Shown here piece after piece: positions 18,122-26,627 of a stretch of 64,000 nt of DNA (its first letter is position 1; each line of letters opens with the position of its first letter). This stretch comes from G020350405 sp964513655. Lineage in GTDB: Bacteria > Planctomycetota > Phycisphaerae > Sedimentisphaerales > Anaerobacaceae. The stretch covers positions 46,600 to 110,599 of the forward strand of contig CAZENQ010000003.1 in NCBI GenBank assembly GCA_964513655.1. Direction: 5' to 3'. The notes under the pieces are model-generated. The model searched no databases. It was not told where the DNA came from and was given only the letters and a program-made list of their open reading frames with translations. The translations under genes were made by a program, and so were the position numbers.

Positions 18122-18949
18122 ATGTCGATTACCGATGAAAAAGTGGCGGAACTTGAAAAAATAGCCAAAAAGCTTCGTTATGACATTGTGATGATGATTG
18201 GGGCGGGCAAGCCCGGCCATCTGGGAGGTTCGTGCTCGATTGCCGAAATCGTTGCGGCATTGTACTTCCACAAAATGCGGCATGACCCCGCCAATCCCCA
18301 ATGGCCTGACAGAGACAGACTCCTGCTGAGTAAGGGACATGCGGCACTGACGCAGTATGCGGCCCTGGCCGAATGTGGATACTTTCCTAAGAAAGAATTA
18401 GAGACGTTAAAAGAGCTTGGCACAATAGTGCAGGGACATCCCGAAATGTTAAGAATGCCGGGCATTGAGGCGAACACCGGCTCACTCGGCCAGGGACTGA
18501 GCATCTCCTGTGGAATCGCACTGGCAGGCAAACTTGATAAGAAAGAGTACCACGTTTACTGCGTAGTGGGGGATGGCGAGATTGCCGGAGGACAGATATG
18601 GGAGGCCTCAATGGCGGCCGCTTACTATAAGCTGGACAACCTCACAGCCATCCTCGATAAGAACGAGGTCCAGGCGACCGGCCCCATCGTTGAGCGTTAC
18701 GATACAAACCCGCATCCGGAAAAGTGGAAGGCATTCGGCTGGCATGTAATAGAAGTCGATGGGCACGACATAAGACAAGTTGTGGATGCTCTGGATAAGG
18801 CCGACGAAGTCAAGGGCAAGCCCGTGATGATTATTGCTAATACCGTTAAGGGAAAGGGTGTGCCCTTTGCCGAAGGCAAGGCGGACTTCCATCACGGGAT
18901 AATGACAGAGGAACAATACCAGACAGCCCGCAAACTGTTTGAAGACTGA
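18122..18949 (+). CDS. Transketolase, N-terminal (TPP-binding) subunit
   Basis: A 275-residue split transketolase subunit. The TPP/Mg motif starts with GDGEIAGGQIWEA and ends near the Asn of AILDKN, and GKPGHLGGSCS and SKGHAALTQY are the conserved substrate and cofactor loops. With the next gene it forms the heteromeric enzyme that moves two-carbon ketol units between sugar phosphates. The start ATG at 18122 is followed by an ordinary short N-terminus. Split transketolases are common outside the pentose phosphate pathway proper, so a specialised ketose substrate is possible here. Confidence 0.93.
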   Translation: MSITDEKVAELEKIAKKLRYDIVMMIGAGKPGHLGGSCSIAEIVAALYFHKMRHDPANPQWPDRDRLLLSKGHAALTQYAALAECGYFPKKELETLKELGTIVQGHPEMLRMPGIEANTGSLGQGLSISCGIALAGKLDKKEYHVYCVVGDGEIAGGQIWEASMAAAYYKLDNLTAILDKNEVQATGPIVERYDTNPHPEKWKAFGWHVIEVDGHDIRQVVDALDKADEVKGKPVMIIANTVKGKGVPFAEGKADFHHGIMTEEQYQTARKLFED

Positions 18950-18963
18950 GGAGAAATAATAGA

Positions 18964-19926
18964 ATGGCAATGCAGAATTGCAGAATCGTTTATGGCGAAA
19001 CACTTGTGGAGCTGGGCCGAGAGAACGAGCGTATTGTGGCCCTTGACGCTGATTTAAGTAAATCTACCATGACACGCCTTTTTGAACATGAGTTTCCGGA
19101 GCGTTTCTTTGAGATGGGTATCGGAGAGCAGAATATGATCTCCACCGCGGTCGGTCTGGCTCTGAGCGGCAAGATTGCATTTGCTAACTCTTTTGCTGTC
19201 TTTGCCGCAGGCAGGCCATACGACCAAATCCGGGTAAGTGTCTGCATCGGCAAGGTAAATGTCAAGATTATCGGTTCAAGCTGCGGGATTTCGGATTTTG
19301 GCGATGGTGCGACTCATCAGGGGATAGAAGATATTGCCATTATGCGTGCCATTCCAAATATGACCGTGCTGATACCTGCTGATGGTATTGAAACAAGAAA
19401 GATGGTAAGGGCGGCTGTAGAATATGATGGGCCAGTATATATTCGCATCAATAGAAATGAAATGCCTGATGTTGTTCCGGAGGACCCCGAGTTCGAGATT
19501 GGCAAACCATACGTAATACGCCAGGGCAAAGATATCGCGGTCTTTGCACACGGTTATATGGTCTTTAAAGCGATAAAGGCCGCGGAAACGCTGGAAAAAG
19601 ACGGAATATCGCTTCGGGTCGTCAATGTAAGTACCATGAAGCCAATTGATGAAAAAGCCATTGAAGAACTGGCCGCGGGGGTAAAGGGAATCGTCACCGT
19701 CGAGGAACATTCCATAATAGGTGGACTTGCCAGCGTGATAGCCTTCATTCTGAGAGGGCGGGCCACACCAATGGAAGCTATTGCTATAAAAGACTGCTTC
19801 GGCCAATCGGCTCTGGACTATGAGCAGCTTTTGGAACACTACGGCCTTACCGAGACCGCAATCATAAAGGCTGTGAGAAAGATTCTTGCGTCGGACAGCG
19901 ATATAATAAGGAAGGAGGGAACGTAA
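18964..19926 (+). CDS. Transketolase, C-terminal subunit
   Basis: A 320-residue partner of the preceding subunit, 14 bp downstream with a GAGGAG ribosome site. It contains the pyrimidine-binding domain (EMGIGEQNMIS with the catalytic Glu that activates TPP, FANSFAVFAAGRPYDQIR) and the C-terminal transketolase domain (VVNVSTMKPIDE, GIVTVEEHSIIGGL). The size is normal for the split form. It is followed by 260 bp without a gene. Confidence 0.93.
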   Translation: MAMQNCRIVYGETLVELGRENERIVALDADLSKSTMTRLFEHEFPERFFEMGIGEQNMISTAVGLALSGKIAFANSFAVFAAGRPYDQIRVSVCIGKVNVKIIGSSCGISDFGDGATHQGIEDIAIMRAIPNMTVLIPADGIETRKMVRAAVEYDGPVYIRINRNEMPDVVPEDPEFEIGKPYVIRQGKDIAVFAHGYMVFKAIKAAETLEKDGISLRVVNVSTMKPIDEKAIEELAAGVKGIVTVEEHSIIGGLASVIAFILRGRATPMEAIAIKDCFGQSALDYEQLLEHYGLTETAIIKAVRKILASDSDIIRKEGT

Positions 19927-20186
19927 CACGAAAAACAATCAGAACACATCGATCATTATTAAAATTAAGCTAAAGTCCAACGAGAACCGGTTTAAACAGT
20001 TTGTAGAGTTAGCCACTCACCTGATATGTGCAATTGCGGACGTGATGCAACTGCCGAAAGCGCCGTTCAAAGATTTTTTCTCGCGCCCGCAGGGCAAAAA
20101 ACGCTGAAATTGTGGAATACTGTTTCAGTAAGTTAAGAGATAAGACAGCGACCGGGTCTTGGGTTGGGGGCAGAAAGGAGTAACTT

Positions 20187-21086
20187 ATGGCGAAGAAAAA
20201 AATAGGCTTTGTTGGATTGGGCATCATGGGCAAGCCCATGGCAATGAATCTGCTAAAGGCCGGCTACAGCTTGACGGTCTATGACATCAGGCCTGAGCCG
20301 GTAAAGGAGGTCGTAGCAGCGGGCGCCGAAGAAGGCAGATGTAGCGAGGATGTTGCCAAAAAAAGCGAAGTTATAATTACAATGCTGCCAAACTCTCCTG
20401 AAGTGAAGGAAGCTGTATTGGGGCAGCACGGTGTTTTAGGCGGTGCAAAGCCGGGCACGATTTTAATCGATATGAGCTCGATTGCCCCGCTCGTCTCCAA
20501 AGAGGTCGCCGCCAAAGCCCAAGAAAAAGGCGTCGAGATGCTTGATGCGCCCGTCAGCGGCGGCGAGCCAAAGGCCATAGATGGAACACTCTCAATCATG
20601 GTCGGCGGCAAAAAAGACGTCTTCGACCAGGTTGAGGACATTCTAAAGGTAATGGGGGCCTCGGCCGTTCTGGTCGGCGGCATCGGCAGCGGCAATACTA
20701 CCAAGCTGGCCAATCAGATTATCGTTGCGCTCAATATCGCAGCAATGTCCGAGGCAATGGTTCTGGCGACCAAGGCTGGCGTCGACCCCGAAAAGGTTTA
20801 CAAGGCGATTCGAGGCGGACTGGCCGGCAGCACCGTACTCGATGCAAAGGTCCCTCTGGCCCTCGACGGTAACTTCAAACCCGGTTTCAGAATAGAGCTG
20901 CATATAAAGGATTTGCAAAACGCGTTGGATACAGCCCACCAGCTCGGCGTGCCGGTGCCTCTGGCGAGCGGCGTGATGGAGGTTATGCAGGCTCTTAAGG
21001 TCGATGGCAAGGCCGGCGATGACCATGGCGGGATTATTCAGTTCTACGAAAAATCAGCTAAAACCGAAGTTAGACGCCAAAAATGA
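20187..21086 (+). CDS. garR: 2-hydroxy-3-oxopropionate (tartronate semialdehyde) reductase
   Basis: A 299-residue beta-hydroxyacid dehydrogenase. The NAD(P) loop is GFVGLGIMGKPMAMNL, the substrate loop DAPVSGGEPKAIDGTL, and the catalytic lysine lies in TTKLANQIIV. The closest functional match by motif is GarR, which reduces tartronate semialdehyde to D-glycerate; 3-hydroxyisobutyrate dehydrogenase is the main alternative because the family is hard to split. A glycerate kinase four genes upstream favours GarR. Start ATG is 10 bp behind AAAGGAG. Confidence 0.85.
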   Translation: MAKKKIGFVGLGIMGKPMAMNLLKAGYSLTVYDIRPEPVKEVVAAGAEEGRCSEDVAKKSEVIITMLPNSPEVKEAVLGQHGVLGGAKPGTILIDMSSIAPLVSKEVAAKAQEKGVEMLDAPVSGGEPKAIDGTLSIMVGGKKDVFDQVEDILKVMGASAVLVGGIGSGNTTKLANQIIVALNIAAMSEAMVLATKAGVDPEKVYKAIRGGLAGSTVLDAKVPLALDGNFKPGFRIELHIKDLQNALDTAHQLGVPVPLASGVMEVMQALKVDGKAGDDHGGIIQFYEKSAKTEVRRQK

Positions 21087-21163
21087 CCAGGCATGCGCCG
21101 CCTTAGTGGTGAAATGATGCATCGAGGCAAAAAACTGTCCTTGCTAATGAAGGAATTCCATAC

Positions 21164-22501
21164 ATGTGGCTGATAGTCATTTTAGTAGTGAGCATACTGT
21201 TTATTGTCATCTCAACGAGTAAATACCACTTTCATCCTTTCCTCGCTCTATTGTTTGTGGCGGTTGCGTTTGGCCTGCTCTCAGGCATGCCCCTTCCAAA
21301 CATTGTCAAATCAATCAATGATGGCTTCGGCGGAACCATCGGCAGTATTGGAATCGTAATCATCGCCGGGGTTATAATTGGGACATTCCTCGAGCATTCT
21401 GGCGGTGCTTTCGCGATGGCTGCGAAGATTCTAAAGATTATCGGTGAAAAGCATGTTCCGCTGGCAATGTCCATTATCGGGTACTTTGTTTCAATTCCGG
21501 TCTTCGCCGACTCCGGTTTCGTTATCCTTACACCGCTCAATAAGGCACTTTCCAAAGAGGCGAAAATCTCTTTGGCAGGCCCGGCAATAGCCTTGGCCGC
21601 CGGCCTTATCGCCACGCATTGTCTTGTGCCCCCTACTCCGGGTCCTATCGCCGCTGCCGGCATCCTCGATGCCGACCTCGGCCTAGTTATTGTATTGGGC
21701 ATGGTTGTCAGCGTATTTGCTCTTATCGCAGGCTGGCTATTCGCAACAAGAGTGGCTTCAAAGACTTACATCGACCCCAATCCTGAACTTTCGGAAGAGC
21801 AGGTTCTGGAGAAAATCAAACACGCCCCCTCAGCTTCTAAGGCCTTTATTCCGATTGTAGTGCCAATTCTACTGATTGTCTTAAAATCCATTTCCGATTT
21901 TCCAACTCAACCATTTGGCGACGGCCTGTTAAGAAACGGTGTTGGTTTTGTAGGAGCACCGGTGATTGCGTTGCTGATAGGGGTTCTGCTGGCATTTAGA
22001 CTGCCCAAGAAGCTTGACAGGCAGATGTTATCGACTACCGGGTGGGTCGGACAAGCACTGGTAAACGCAGCTATAATAATAATGATTACTGGAGCCGGGG
22101 GCTCATTTGGCATGATTCTGCGAAATTCCCCCATAGCCAGTGTAATTGGTGAGTCCCTGTCGAATGCCAATTTAGGTATCTGGCTTCCGTTTATCATTTC
22201 GGCCGCGATTAAAACGGCTCAGGGCTCGTCAACAGTGGCGTTAATAACCACGGCGTCTTTAATGGCGCCGCTAATGGGGCCTTTGGGTTTTGAGGGCGGA
22301 GCGGCTAAAGCCTTGGTAGTACTATCTATAGGTGCCGGCTCAATGGTAGTCTCCCACGCAAATGACAGTTTCTTCTGGGTGTTCACCCAGATGACGAAAA
22401 TGGACGTCAAGACCGGCTACAAGCTCCATACCTTCAATACTCTTATCCTGGGAGTCACCTCTGTAGTCGTGATTTGGGTCATTAGCTTGTTCGTTTTGTA
22501 A
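21164..22501 (+). CDS. GntP-family sugar-acid permease
   Basis: A 445-residue integral membrane protein with about 12-14 hydrophobic segments. Family features include ATHCLVPPTPGPIAAAGIL, the GGSFG re-entrant region (ITGAGGSFGMIL), and KTAQGSSTVALIT near the C-terminus. GntP members carry gluconate, galactonate, glycerate or similar hydroxyacids with protons. Its place beside GarR and glycerate kinase suggests uptake of a sugar acid that ends as glycerate. It lies 77 bp after garR and converges on a dehydrogenase gene. Confidence 0.92.
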   Translation: MWLIVILVVSILFIVISTSKYHFHPFLALLFVAVAFGLLSGMPLPNIVKSINDGFGGTIGSIGIVIIAGVIIGTFLEHSGGAFAMAAKILKIIGEKHVPLAMSIIGYFVSIPVFADSGFVILTPLNKALSKEAKISLAGPAIALAAGLIATHCLVPPTPGPIAAAGILDADLGLVIVLGMVVSVFALIAGWLFATRVASKTYIDPNPELSEEQVLEKIKHAPSASKAFIPIVVPILLIVLKSISDFPTQPFGDGLLRNGVGFVGAPVIALLIGVLLAFRLPKKLDRQMLSTTGWVGQALVNAAIIIMITGAGGSFGMILRNSPIASVIGESLSNANLGIWLPFIISAAIKTAQGSSTVALITTASLMAPLMGPLGFEGGAAKALVVLSIGAGSMVVSHANDSFFWVFTQMTKMDVKTGYKLHTFNTLILGVTSVVVIWVISLFVL

Positions 22502-22520
22502 GCTCTTCTGAACAGCCTGC

Positions 22521-23552
22521 TTATAGAATGAGAATGACCTTCAGCAGTCCCGGTTCCTTGTCGTACAGGCGTTTGAACCACGCTGCGCCCTCTGCCAGCG
22601 GGGCCGTAGCGCTTATCAGGGCATCCACATTAATTGCTCCGCGTGCCATCATTTCCAGGCACACAGGGTACTCCCCACAGGAAATATACGAACCGTAGAC
22701 GGAAATCTCACGCGTTACTACCGACTGCAACGGCCAATCCACTGTTGGTGAGAAATTCCCAACTAAGGTAAGTGCGCCGCCTTTGCGGAGGACCGCCTCA
22801 GCTGTTTTTACCGTCTCAGTAAGCCCTACAACTTCTAATGCAATGTCGGCACCAAGATTGTCTGTACTTTGCATTACCTCTTTGCTGACATCGCATTGGT
22901 CGGCTCTTAAGCCCATATCAGCACCGAGTTTACAGGCGAGGTCGAGGCGGCTCTGGTCGATATCGACGGCTATAATCTTGGCGCATCCTGCGGCTCGAAG
23001 GGCCTGCACAACCAACAGGCCGACCATGCCCGAGCCAACCACTACGGCCGTGTCGTTAGGCGATTTGGGCGTTCTATTAACTGCGTGAGTGGCGACCGAG
23101 AGCGGCTCGGTAAAAGTTGCCTGTTCGAAGCTAATGGCTTCGGGCAGGCGGTACAGTATACGGTCCGGGACGGCAACATATTCGGCAAATGCACCATCGC
23201 ATCGGTATTCTTCGCACGAAACGCCGAGGACTTTCCGGTTGTCGCAGAGGTTTATTTTTCCTTTTTGGCAGAAGTGGCAATTGCCGCAAGATACTGTGGA
23301 ATCGAAGGTTACGCGGTCGCCGGTTTTCCAGTTCTGGACTTTTTTGCCGAGCTTAGCGATGATGCCGGAAGCTTCGTGGCCCATAACGATTGGCGGCAGG
23401 CGTCTGCCGGTTGAGCCGTCCATGCCGTGGATGTCGGAGCCGCAAATTCCGCAGGCTTTGACCTGGATGAGGACGTCGTCGGGGCCGATTTCGGGCTCGG
23501 GCATGTCTTCATAGACTAAGTCGTTGTATTTTTTCAGGACGAGTGCTTTCAT
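22521..23552 (-). CDS. Zinc-dependent MDR dehydrogenase (sorbitol/threonine dehydrogenase-like)
   Basis: A 343-residue medium-chain dehydrogenase. The catalytic zinc site starts at CGICGSDIHGMDG and MGHEASG; the structural zinc loop is CGNCHFCQKGKINLC; the NAD loop is VVGSGMVGLLVVQAL, with Asp in IAVDIDQSR preferring NAD over NADP. Relatives oxidise polyols, threonine or galactitol-1-phosphate. It is convergent with the permease gene, so it may feed the same pathway by oxidising a sugar or polyol. Substrate unknown. Confidence 0.9.
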   Translation of the reverse strand: MKALVLKKYNDLVYEDMPEPEIGPDDVLIQVKACGICGSDIHGMDGSTGRRLPPIVMGHEASGIIAKLGKKVQNWKTGDRVTFDSTVSCGNCHFCQKGKINLCDNRKVLGVSCEEYRCDGAFAEYVAVPDRILYRLPEAISFEQATFTEPLSVATHAVNRTPKSPNDTAVVVGSGMVGLLVVQALRAAGCAKIIAVDIDQSRLDLACKLGADMGLRADQCDVSKEVMQSTDNLGADIALEVVGLTETVKTAEAVLRKGGALTLVGNFSPTVDWPLQSVVTREISVYGSYISCGEYPVCLEMMARGAINVDALISATAPLAEGAAWFKRLYDKEPGLLKVILIL

Positions 23553-23704
23553 AAGTATCCTTATTTTATAGAGTTATGAGTTTGACATAAGGTACGGATT
23601 ATCCCGGCATAGGTGTCGGAAGGACAGGGTGGGACAGCGTTTTGGAGAATTATACCTGGTCTTGAGGGTATTGCAAGGGCTGTCGGGGGATAATCCAGGG
23701 GGTC

Positions 23705-23766
23705 GCGTAAGTCTTTGTAAAACAAGGGGATAGAAGGTTAGGGAAAAACGGAGAGGGCGGGATTCG
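23705..23766 (+). repeat. Partial copy of the tRNA-Ser 3' end and flank (att-like)
   Basis: 62 bp matching 23858-23919 with five differences, all in the first 16 bases. The shared part ends inside the tRNA T arm (GGCGGGATTCG), and the identical core covers the tRNA 3' end plus its downstream T-run. Direct repeats of a tRNA 3' end are what site-specific integration or its excision leaves. The spacing is 153 bp, too short for a resident island. 23553-23900 has no other gene. Confidence 0.8.
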
Positions 23767-23901
23767 CTTCGCGGCCCGCCTTCGGCGTGTCAAACCCGCG
23801 TACTGTCGCTTCGCGTCAGGCGTGTTCTCATCCCGGCTAATGGTGAGGGTTTGAGTTGCGTAAGTGGTTGTGAGACAAAGGGATAGAAGGTTAGGGAAAA
23901 A

Positions 23902-23988
23902 CGGAGAGGGCGGGATTCGAACCCGCGGTACCCTTATGGGCACACCGGTTTTCGAAACCGGCTCCTTAAGCCGCTCGGACACCTCTCC
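23902..23988 (-). tRNA. tRNA-Ser (anticodon CGA)
   Basis: Read on the minus strand from 23988: acceptor GGAGAGG pairs with CCTCTCC, the anticodon arm is CCGGT-TTCGAAA-ACCGG with anticodon CGA, a long class II variable arm (GTGCCCATAAGGGTAC) follows, then the T arm with GGTTCGAATCC. The discriminator is G; CCA is not encoded. A GTTTTTCCC tract follows directly and may terminate the transcript. Confidence 0.95.
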
Positions 23989-24208
23989 AAGTTGTTTTAT
24001 TATAAGGGCTTACGTTCTTTTGTAGTTATCGGTTTTTCGGCCGGGTCGGCTGTAGTAATGTACCGTGGCGGGGGAGAATTTGCAAGAAATTAAGTGGGGC
24101 GGGGCGGATTTTTGGCGAAAAAATGGTGGTGGAGGAATTCAGGTGGGCGTGGGCACCCTTGTTTTTGGGCTAAAAATGGGGGTTGGGGAGTCTGGAAACG
24201 TTCGACAA

Positions 24209-24303
24209 AGTGTTTCAAAGTGTGAAAATTTTGGAAAAACTCAGAAAAAGGGGTGGAATTGCGCTCGAATAAGTGTTTGAAAGTGTTTCAAAGTGTGAAA
24301 ATT
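24209..24303 (+). repeat. Short direct repeats in the gene-free stretch 23989-24744
   Basis: AGTGTTTCAAAGTGTGAAAA occurs at 24209-24228 and 24282-24301, each followed by a near-identical T-rich tail and GGAAAA; a half copy AAGTGTTTGA lies at 24271-24280. I see no gene in 23989-24744. The stretch is unusually G-rich on this strand. Confidence 0.75.
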
Positions 24304-24374
24304 TAGGAAAATTTTAGCGTTAAAATGGGGGGTTTGGAGGGGTCAAAAATTGGCCGGGCGGGGGCCGGGGCGCA

Positions 24375-24401
24375 ATATACACTATTTAAACTAGTGTATA
24401 T
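24375..24401. repeat. Perfect 10-bp inverted repeat
   Basis: ATATACACTA (24375-24384) and TAGTGTATAT (24392-24401) around TTTAAAC. AT-rich in a GC-rich surrounding, with no T-run after it, so an operator or protein-binding site is likelier than a terminator. A second pair, TGTCGCA/TGCGACA, lies at 24414-24420 and 24444-24450. Confidence 0.6.
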
Positions 24402-24744
24402 CTTGGGGGAAATTGTCGCATATTGACAAATTTCCTGTCAGTTTGCGACAGATTTTGGGCGGAGTTTCGAGCGGCGAATGGGTGGACGAGTAAATGTGTA
24501 AATGCGTTGATATGGTAGAGTTGGGGGGGAAATTGTTGTTGTAGTGGATGGGGATTTGGGTTATAATGGTGCGAAAGCTGGAAATGAGGCTCAAGGAGGG
24601 GCGGAAAACAATGTTAACACCCGAAATAGAGGGAAGAAGGGCGTTGGAGGACAGCGTGAAGGGTAAATCGATTTTCGGCCGGGTTATGGTTTGCGCGGTG
24701 GTTGTGGTGTAGGTTTTTTGGTCGGTGAGGGGGCGAAAAAATAC

Positions 24745-24773
24745 TTGACGAAGATGAGCGGTTATGATATAAT
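24745..24773 (+). promoter_or_regulatory. Sigma70-type promoter of the first PEP-CTERM gene
   Basis: TTGACG (24745-24750), a 17-bp spacer, then perfect TATAAT (24768-24773). Transcription would start near 24780, about 50 bases before the gene ATG at 24831. The same promoter and leader recur at 25853. Confidence 0.8.
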
Positions 24774-24830
24774 ACGCAATAATTGGGTAATTTGGGTTTT
24801 AGGGGCAAGAATGCGGAAAGGACGGCAATT

Positions 24831-25424
24831 ATGAGAGCTAAGATGGGGCGAATTGTGGTAGCAGTGGCAATCTTCCTTGGGGCCTCAGTGGCAGATGCTA
24901 ACACAGTTACACTTGACTTTGAGAGTTTAACGACCTCTGGAACGGGATACAGCGGGCTTGGCGTGTCATATACAGAACAAGGCTTTGGTTTTGAAGCGTA
25001 TCCTACTGGGGGATTGTATCACTACCATTCCGATGATGAACACTTCGCTGGGTCCACGGCTTTATTTCATATGCAGATGGGAGGGACTAGTAATACTTTA
25101 TTGACCGAAAGAGATGGTCTTGTGTTTGACTTGGTGTCACTCGACCTTAGCGAAATTCGGCCAGACGCATCGTCTGTGAGTGCTGTTCTGGTAGGAACCA
25201 AGGGTGACAGTTCAACAGTGTCCACGTCGCTTACCTTGGATGGTGTGTTCGGTTTCGAGACATTTACGTTGCAAGGATTTACGAATCTGACCGAACTGAG
25301 GTTAGAGGATGACATCGCCATGTTCCAATATGACAATATCACAGTTAATGTTATCCCAGAGCCGACAACAGTGAGCCTACTTGCGTTGGGTTTAGTACTC
25401 GTTAGGAGACGAGGTAACCTCTGA
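24831..25424 (+). CDS. PEP-CTERM sorted exported protein
   Basis: A 197-residue protein with a signal peptide (MGRIVVAVAIFLGASVADA) and a C-terminal sorting tail: VIPEPTTVSLLALGLVLV followed by the basic stretch RRRGNL. The tail is recognised by exosortase, so the protein should be exported and anchored or released at the surface. The body is rich in Asp, Ser and Thr and beta-like, resembling lectin-like PEP-CTERM proteins, with no motif I can name. ATG at 24831 is chosen because it lies behind AAGGA and starts the signal peptide; an in-frame ATG at 24783 is too early. No exosortase gene is in the window. Confidence 0.85.
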   Translation: MRAKMGRIVVAVAIFLGASVADANTVTLDFESLTTSGTGYSGLGVSYTEQGFGFEAYPTGGLYHYHSDDEHFAGSTALFHMQMGGTSNTLLTERDGLVFDLVSLDLSEIRPDASSVSAVLVGTKGDSSTVSTSLTLDGVFGFETFTLQGFTNLTELRLEDDIAMFQYDNITVNVIPEPTTVSLLALGLVLVRRRGNL

Positions 25425-25451
25425 ATTTGAAAGAGCCTTAAGGGAGAAAAA

Positions 25452-25856
25452 ATGTCGCTTGGAGAGAAACTTATTCAGGTTAGCGTATCATGGATTATCC
25501 TCGTGTCTATTTGCGCTACCACCAAAGCTTTAGGGTCCAACTCATACGTGTTCACGACACAGGACATGATTATATTCAGTTACAAAGACGACACTGAACT
25601 ACAAGTCTATGACTCGAACGGAACGCTCATCCAGATTGACGGTAGCAGTTCGATTACCCTCGATGAGGGCGAGCATAGGCTCGTTGACAATGAGGTTTCT
25701 CAAGGTGTTTACAAAGTCAGCGGTTCAGATAAGTTTGCGGTTTTGATGGGCGACGCGAATACTCAGGGAGTGTGTGGTTACTATGCGATGGACGCCAACG
25801 GTCTGGGTGTAAGCACGGAGTTCTATACGTATGTGAATGTGAAAGAAAATACTTGA
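25452..25856 (+). pseudogene. Truncated N-terminal copy of the IgGFc-binding-like gene at 26628
   Basis: 134 residues with a signal peptide (WIILVSICATTKALG) and a body closely matching the start of the 1012-aa protein at 26628: both share SYVFTT, GEH, then FAVLMGDAN, YYAMDANGLGVSTEFYTYV. Homology stops at TYV. The remaining residues (NVKENT) and the stop lie within the promoter of the following PEP-CTERM gene. The copy was therefore cut when the promoter-bearing segment was inserted or duplicated. A short secreted product might still be made, but only the first fifth of the family protein remains. Confidence 0.8.
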
Positions 25857-25881
25857 CGAAAGCGAGGGGTTATGGTATAAT
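25853..25881 (+). promoter_or_regulatory. Second copy of the sigma70-type promoter
   Basis: TTGACG (25853-25858), 17-bp spacer, TATAAT (25876-25881). Surrounding bases and about 60 bases of leader match the copy at 24745, including GGGGCAAGAATGCGGAAA. The stop codon of the truncated gene overlaps the -35 box. Confidence 0.8.
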
Positions 25882-25939
25882 GCGCGATAATTGGATAATT
25901 CAGCTTTTAGGGGCAAGAATGCGGAAAAGGAAACAAATT

Positions 25940-26590
25940 ATGAGAGCGAGAATCGGGGCAATCATGGGGGTCTGGTTGTTATTTTGGGGCGCCCAAGCAT
26001 TCGGGACTACAATAGCATTTTATGAGGACGGAGTCATTGAGGATGGAGACGTTTATACCGCCGTTGGGGTGTATAACAATGCGACAGTAGACATGACGGG
26101 AGGCTCAGTGACTTTCCAGCTTACAGCGTATGATTTTAGCATAGTGAATATCTCCGGCGGAAGCCTGGAGGCGATAATTTGTACGGGTAGCGGCACTGTC
26201 AACCTTAGTGGGGGGAGCGTGATTTCAGGCATGGGAGTGAGTAGTTCTGGGACAGCTAATGTTTTCGGGGGCACTTTAGCTGTGCTGGATGTTGGTAGTT
26301 CCAACCCGTCGAATCTGCACGGTGGGACAATCAGTGACTACCTCAGGGCAACGAGCACGACAAATGTTTACGGGTATGGATTCGACTACAATCCACTGGC
26401 TGGTTCTTATGGCGGCGGTCAGCTGACTGGGTTCTGGCTTAACAACTCACCTTTCAGTTTAGACTTGTACGCGTCGGACGAGCCGGGGGGGGCTCCGGTT
26501 GACACGTATTCCCATCTGATGCTAATTCCTGAACCAGCAACCATATTATTTCTTGGGGCTGGGATGCTCTTGGTCACAAGAAAAAAGTAG
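25940..26590 (+). CDS. PEP-CTERM sorted protein with beta-solenoid-like repeats
   Basis: A 216-residue exported protein. Signal peptide IGAIMGVWLLFWGAQAFG; body of short repeats such as VDMTGGSVTF, VNISGGSLEA, VNLSGGSVIS and ANVFGGTLAV, which recall a right-handed beta-solenoid; C-terminal tail LIPEPATILFLGAGMLLV with basic TRKK, the exosortase signal. By analogy with the first copy the start is ATG at 25940; ATG 25919 is the alternative. It is followed 37 bp later by the large gene at 26628, probably on the same transcript. Confidence 0.85.
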   Translation: MRARIGAIMGVWLLFWGAQAFGTTIAFYEDGVIEDGDVYTAVGVYNNATVDMTGGSVTFQLTAYDFSIVNISGGSLEAIICTGSGTVNLSGGSVISGMGVSSSGTANVFGGTLAVLDVGSSNPSNLHGGTISDYLRATSTTNVYGYGFDYNPLAGSYGGGQLTGFWLNNSPFSLDLYASDEPGGAPVDTYSHLMLIPEPATILFLGAGMLLVTRKK

Positions 26591-26627
26591 GAGGATTTAC
26601 AACAACTTCAATTACGGAGGCCGAGAC

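Noticed and set aside
23650..23982. Minus-strand frame starting MSERLKEPVSKTG
   Set aside because: This is the well-known false translation of tRNA-Ser; it contains a repeated RIPPSPFFPNLLS only because the tRNA end is duplicated.
24614..24904. Minus-strand frame across the first PEP-CTERM promoter
   Set aside because: It overlaps a strong promoter and signal-peptide start on the other strand and is His/Pro-rich shadow sequence.
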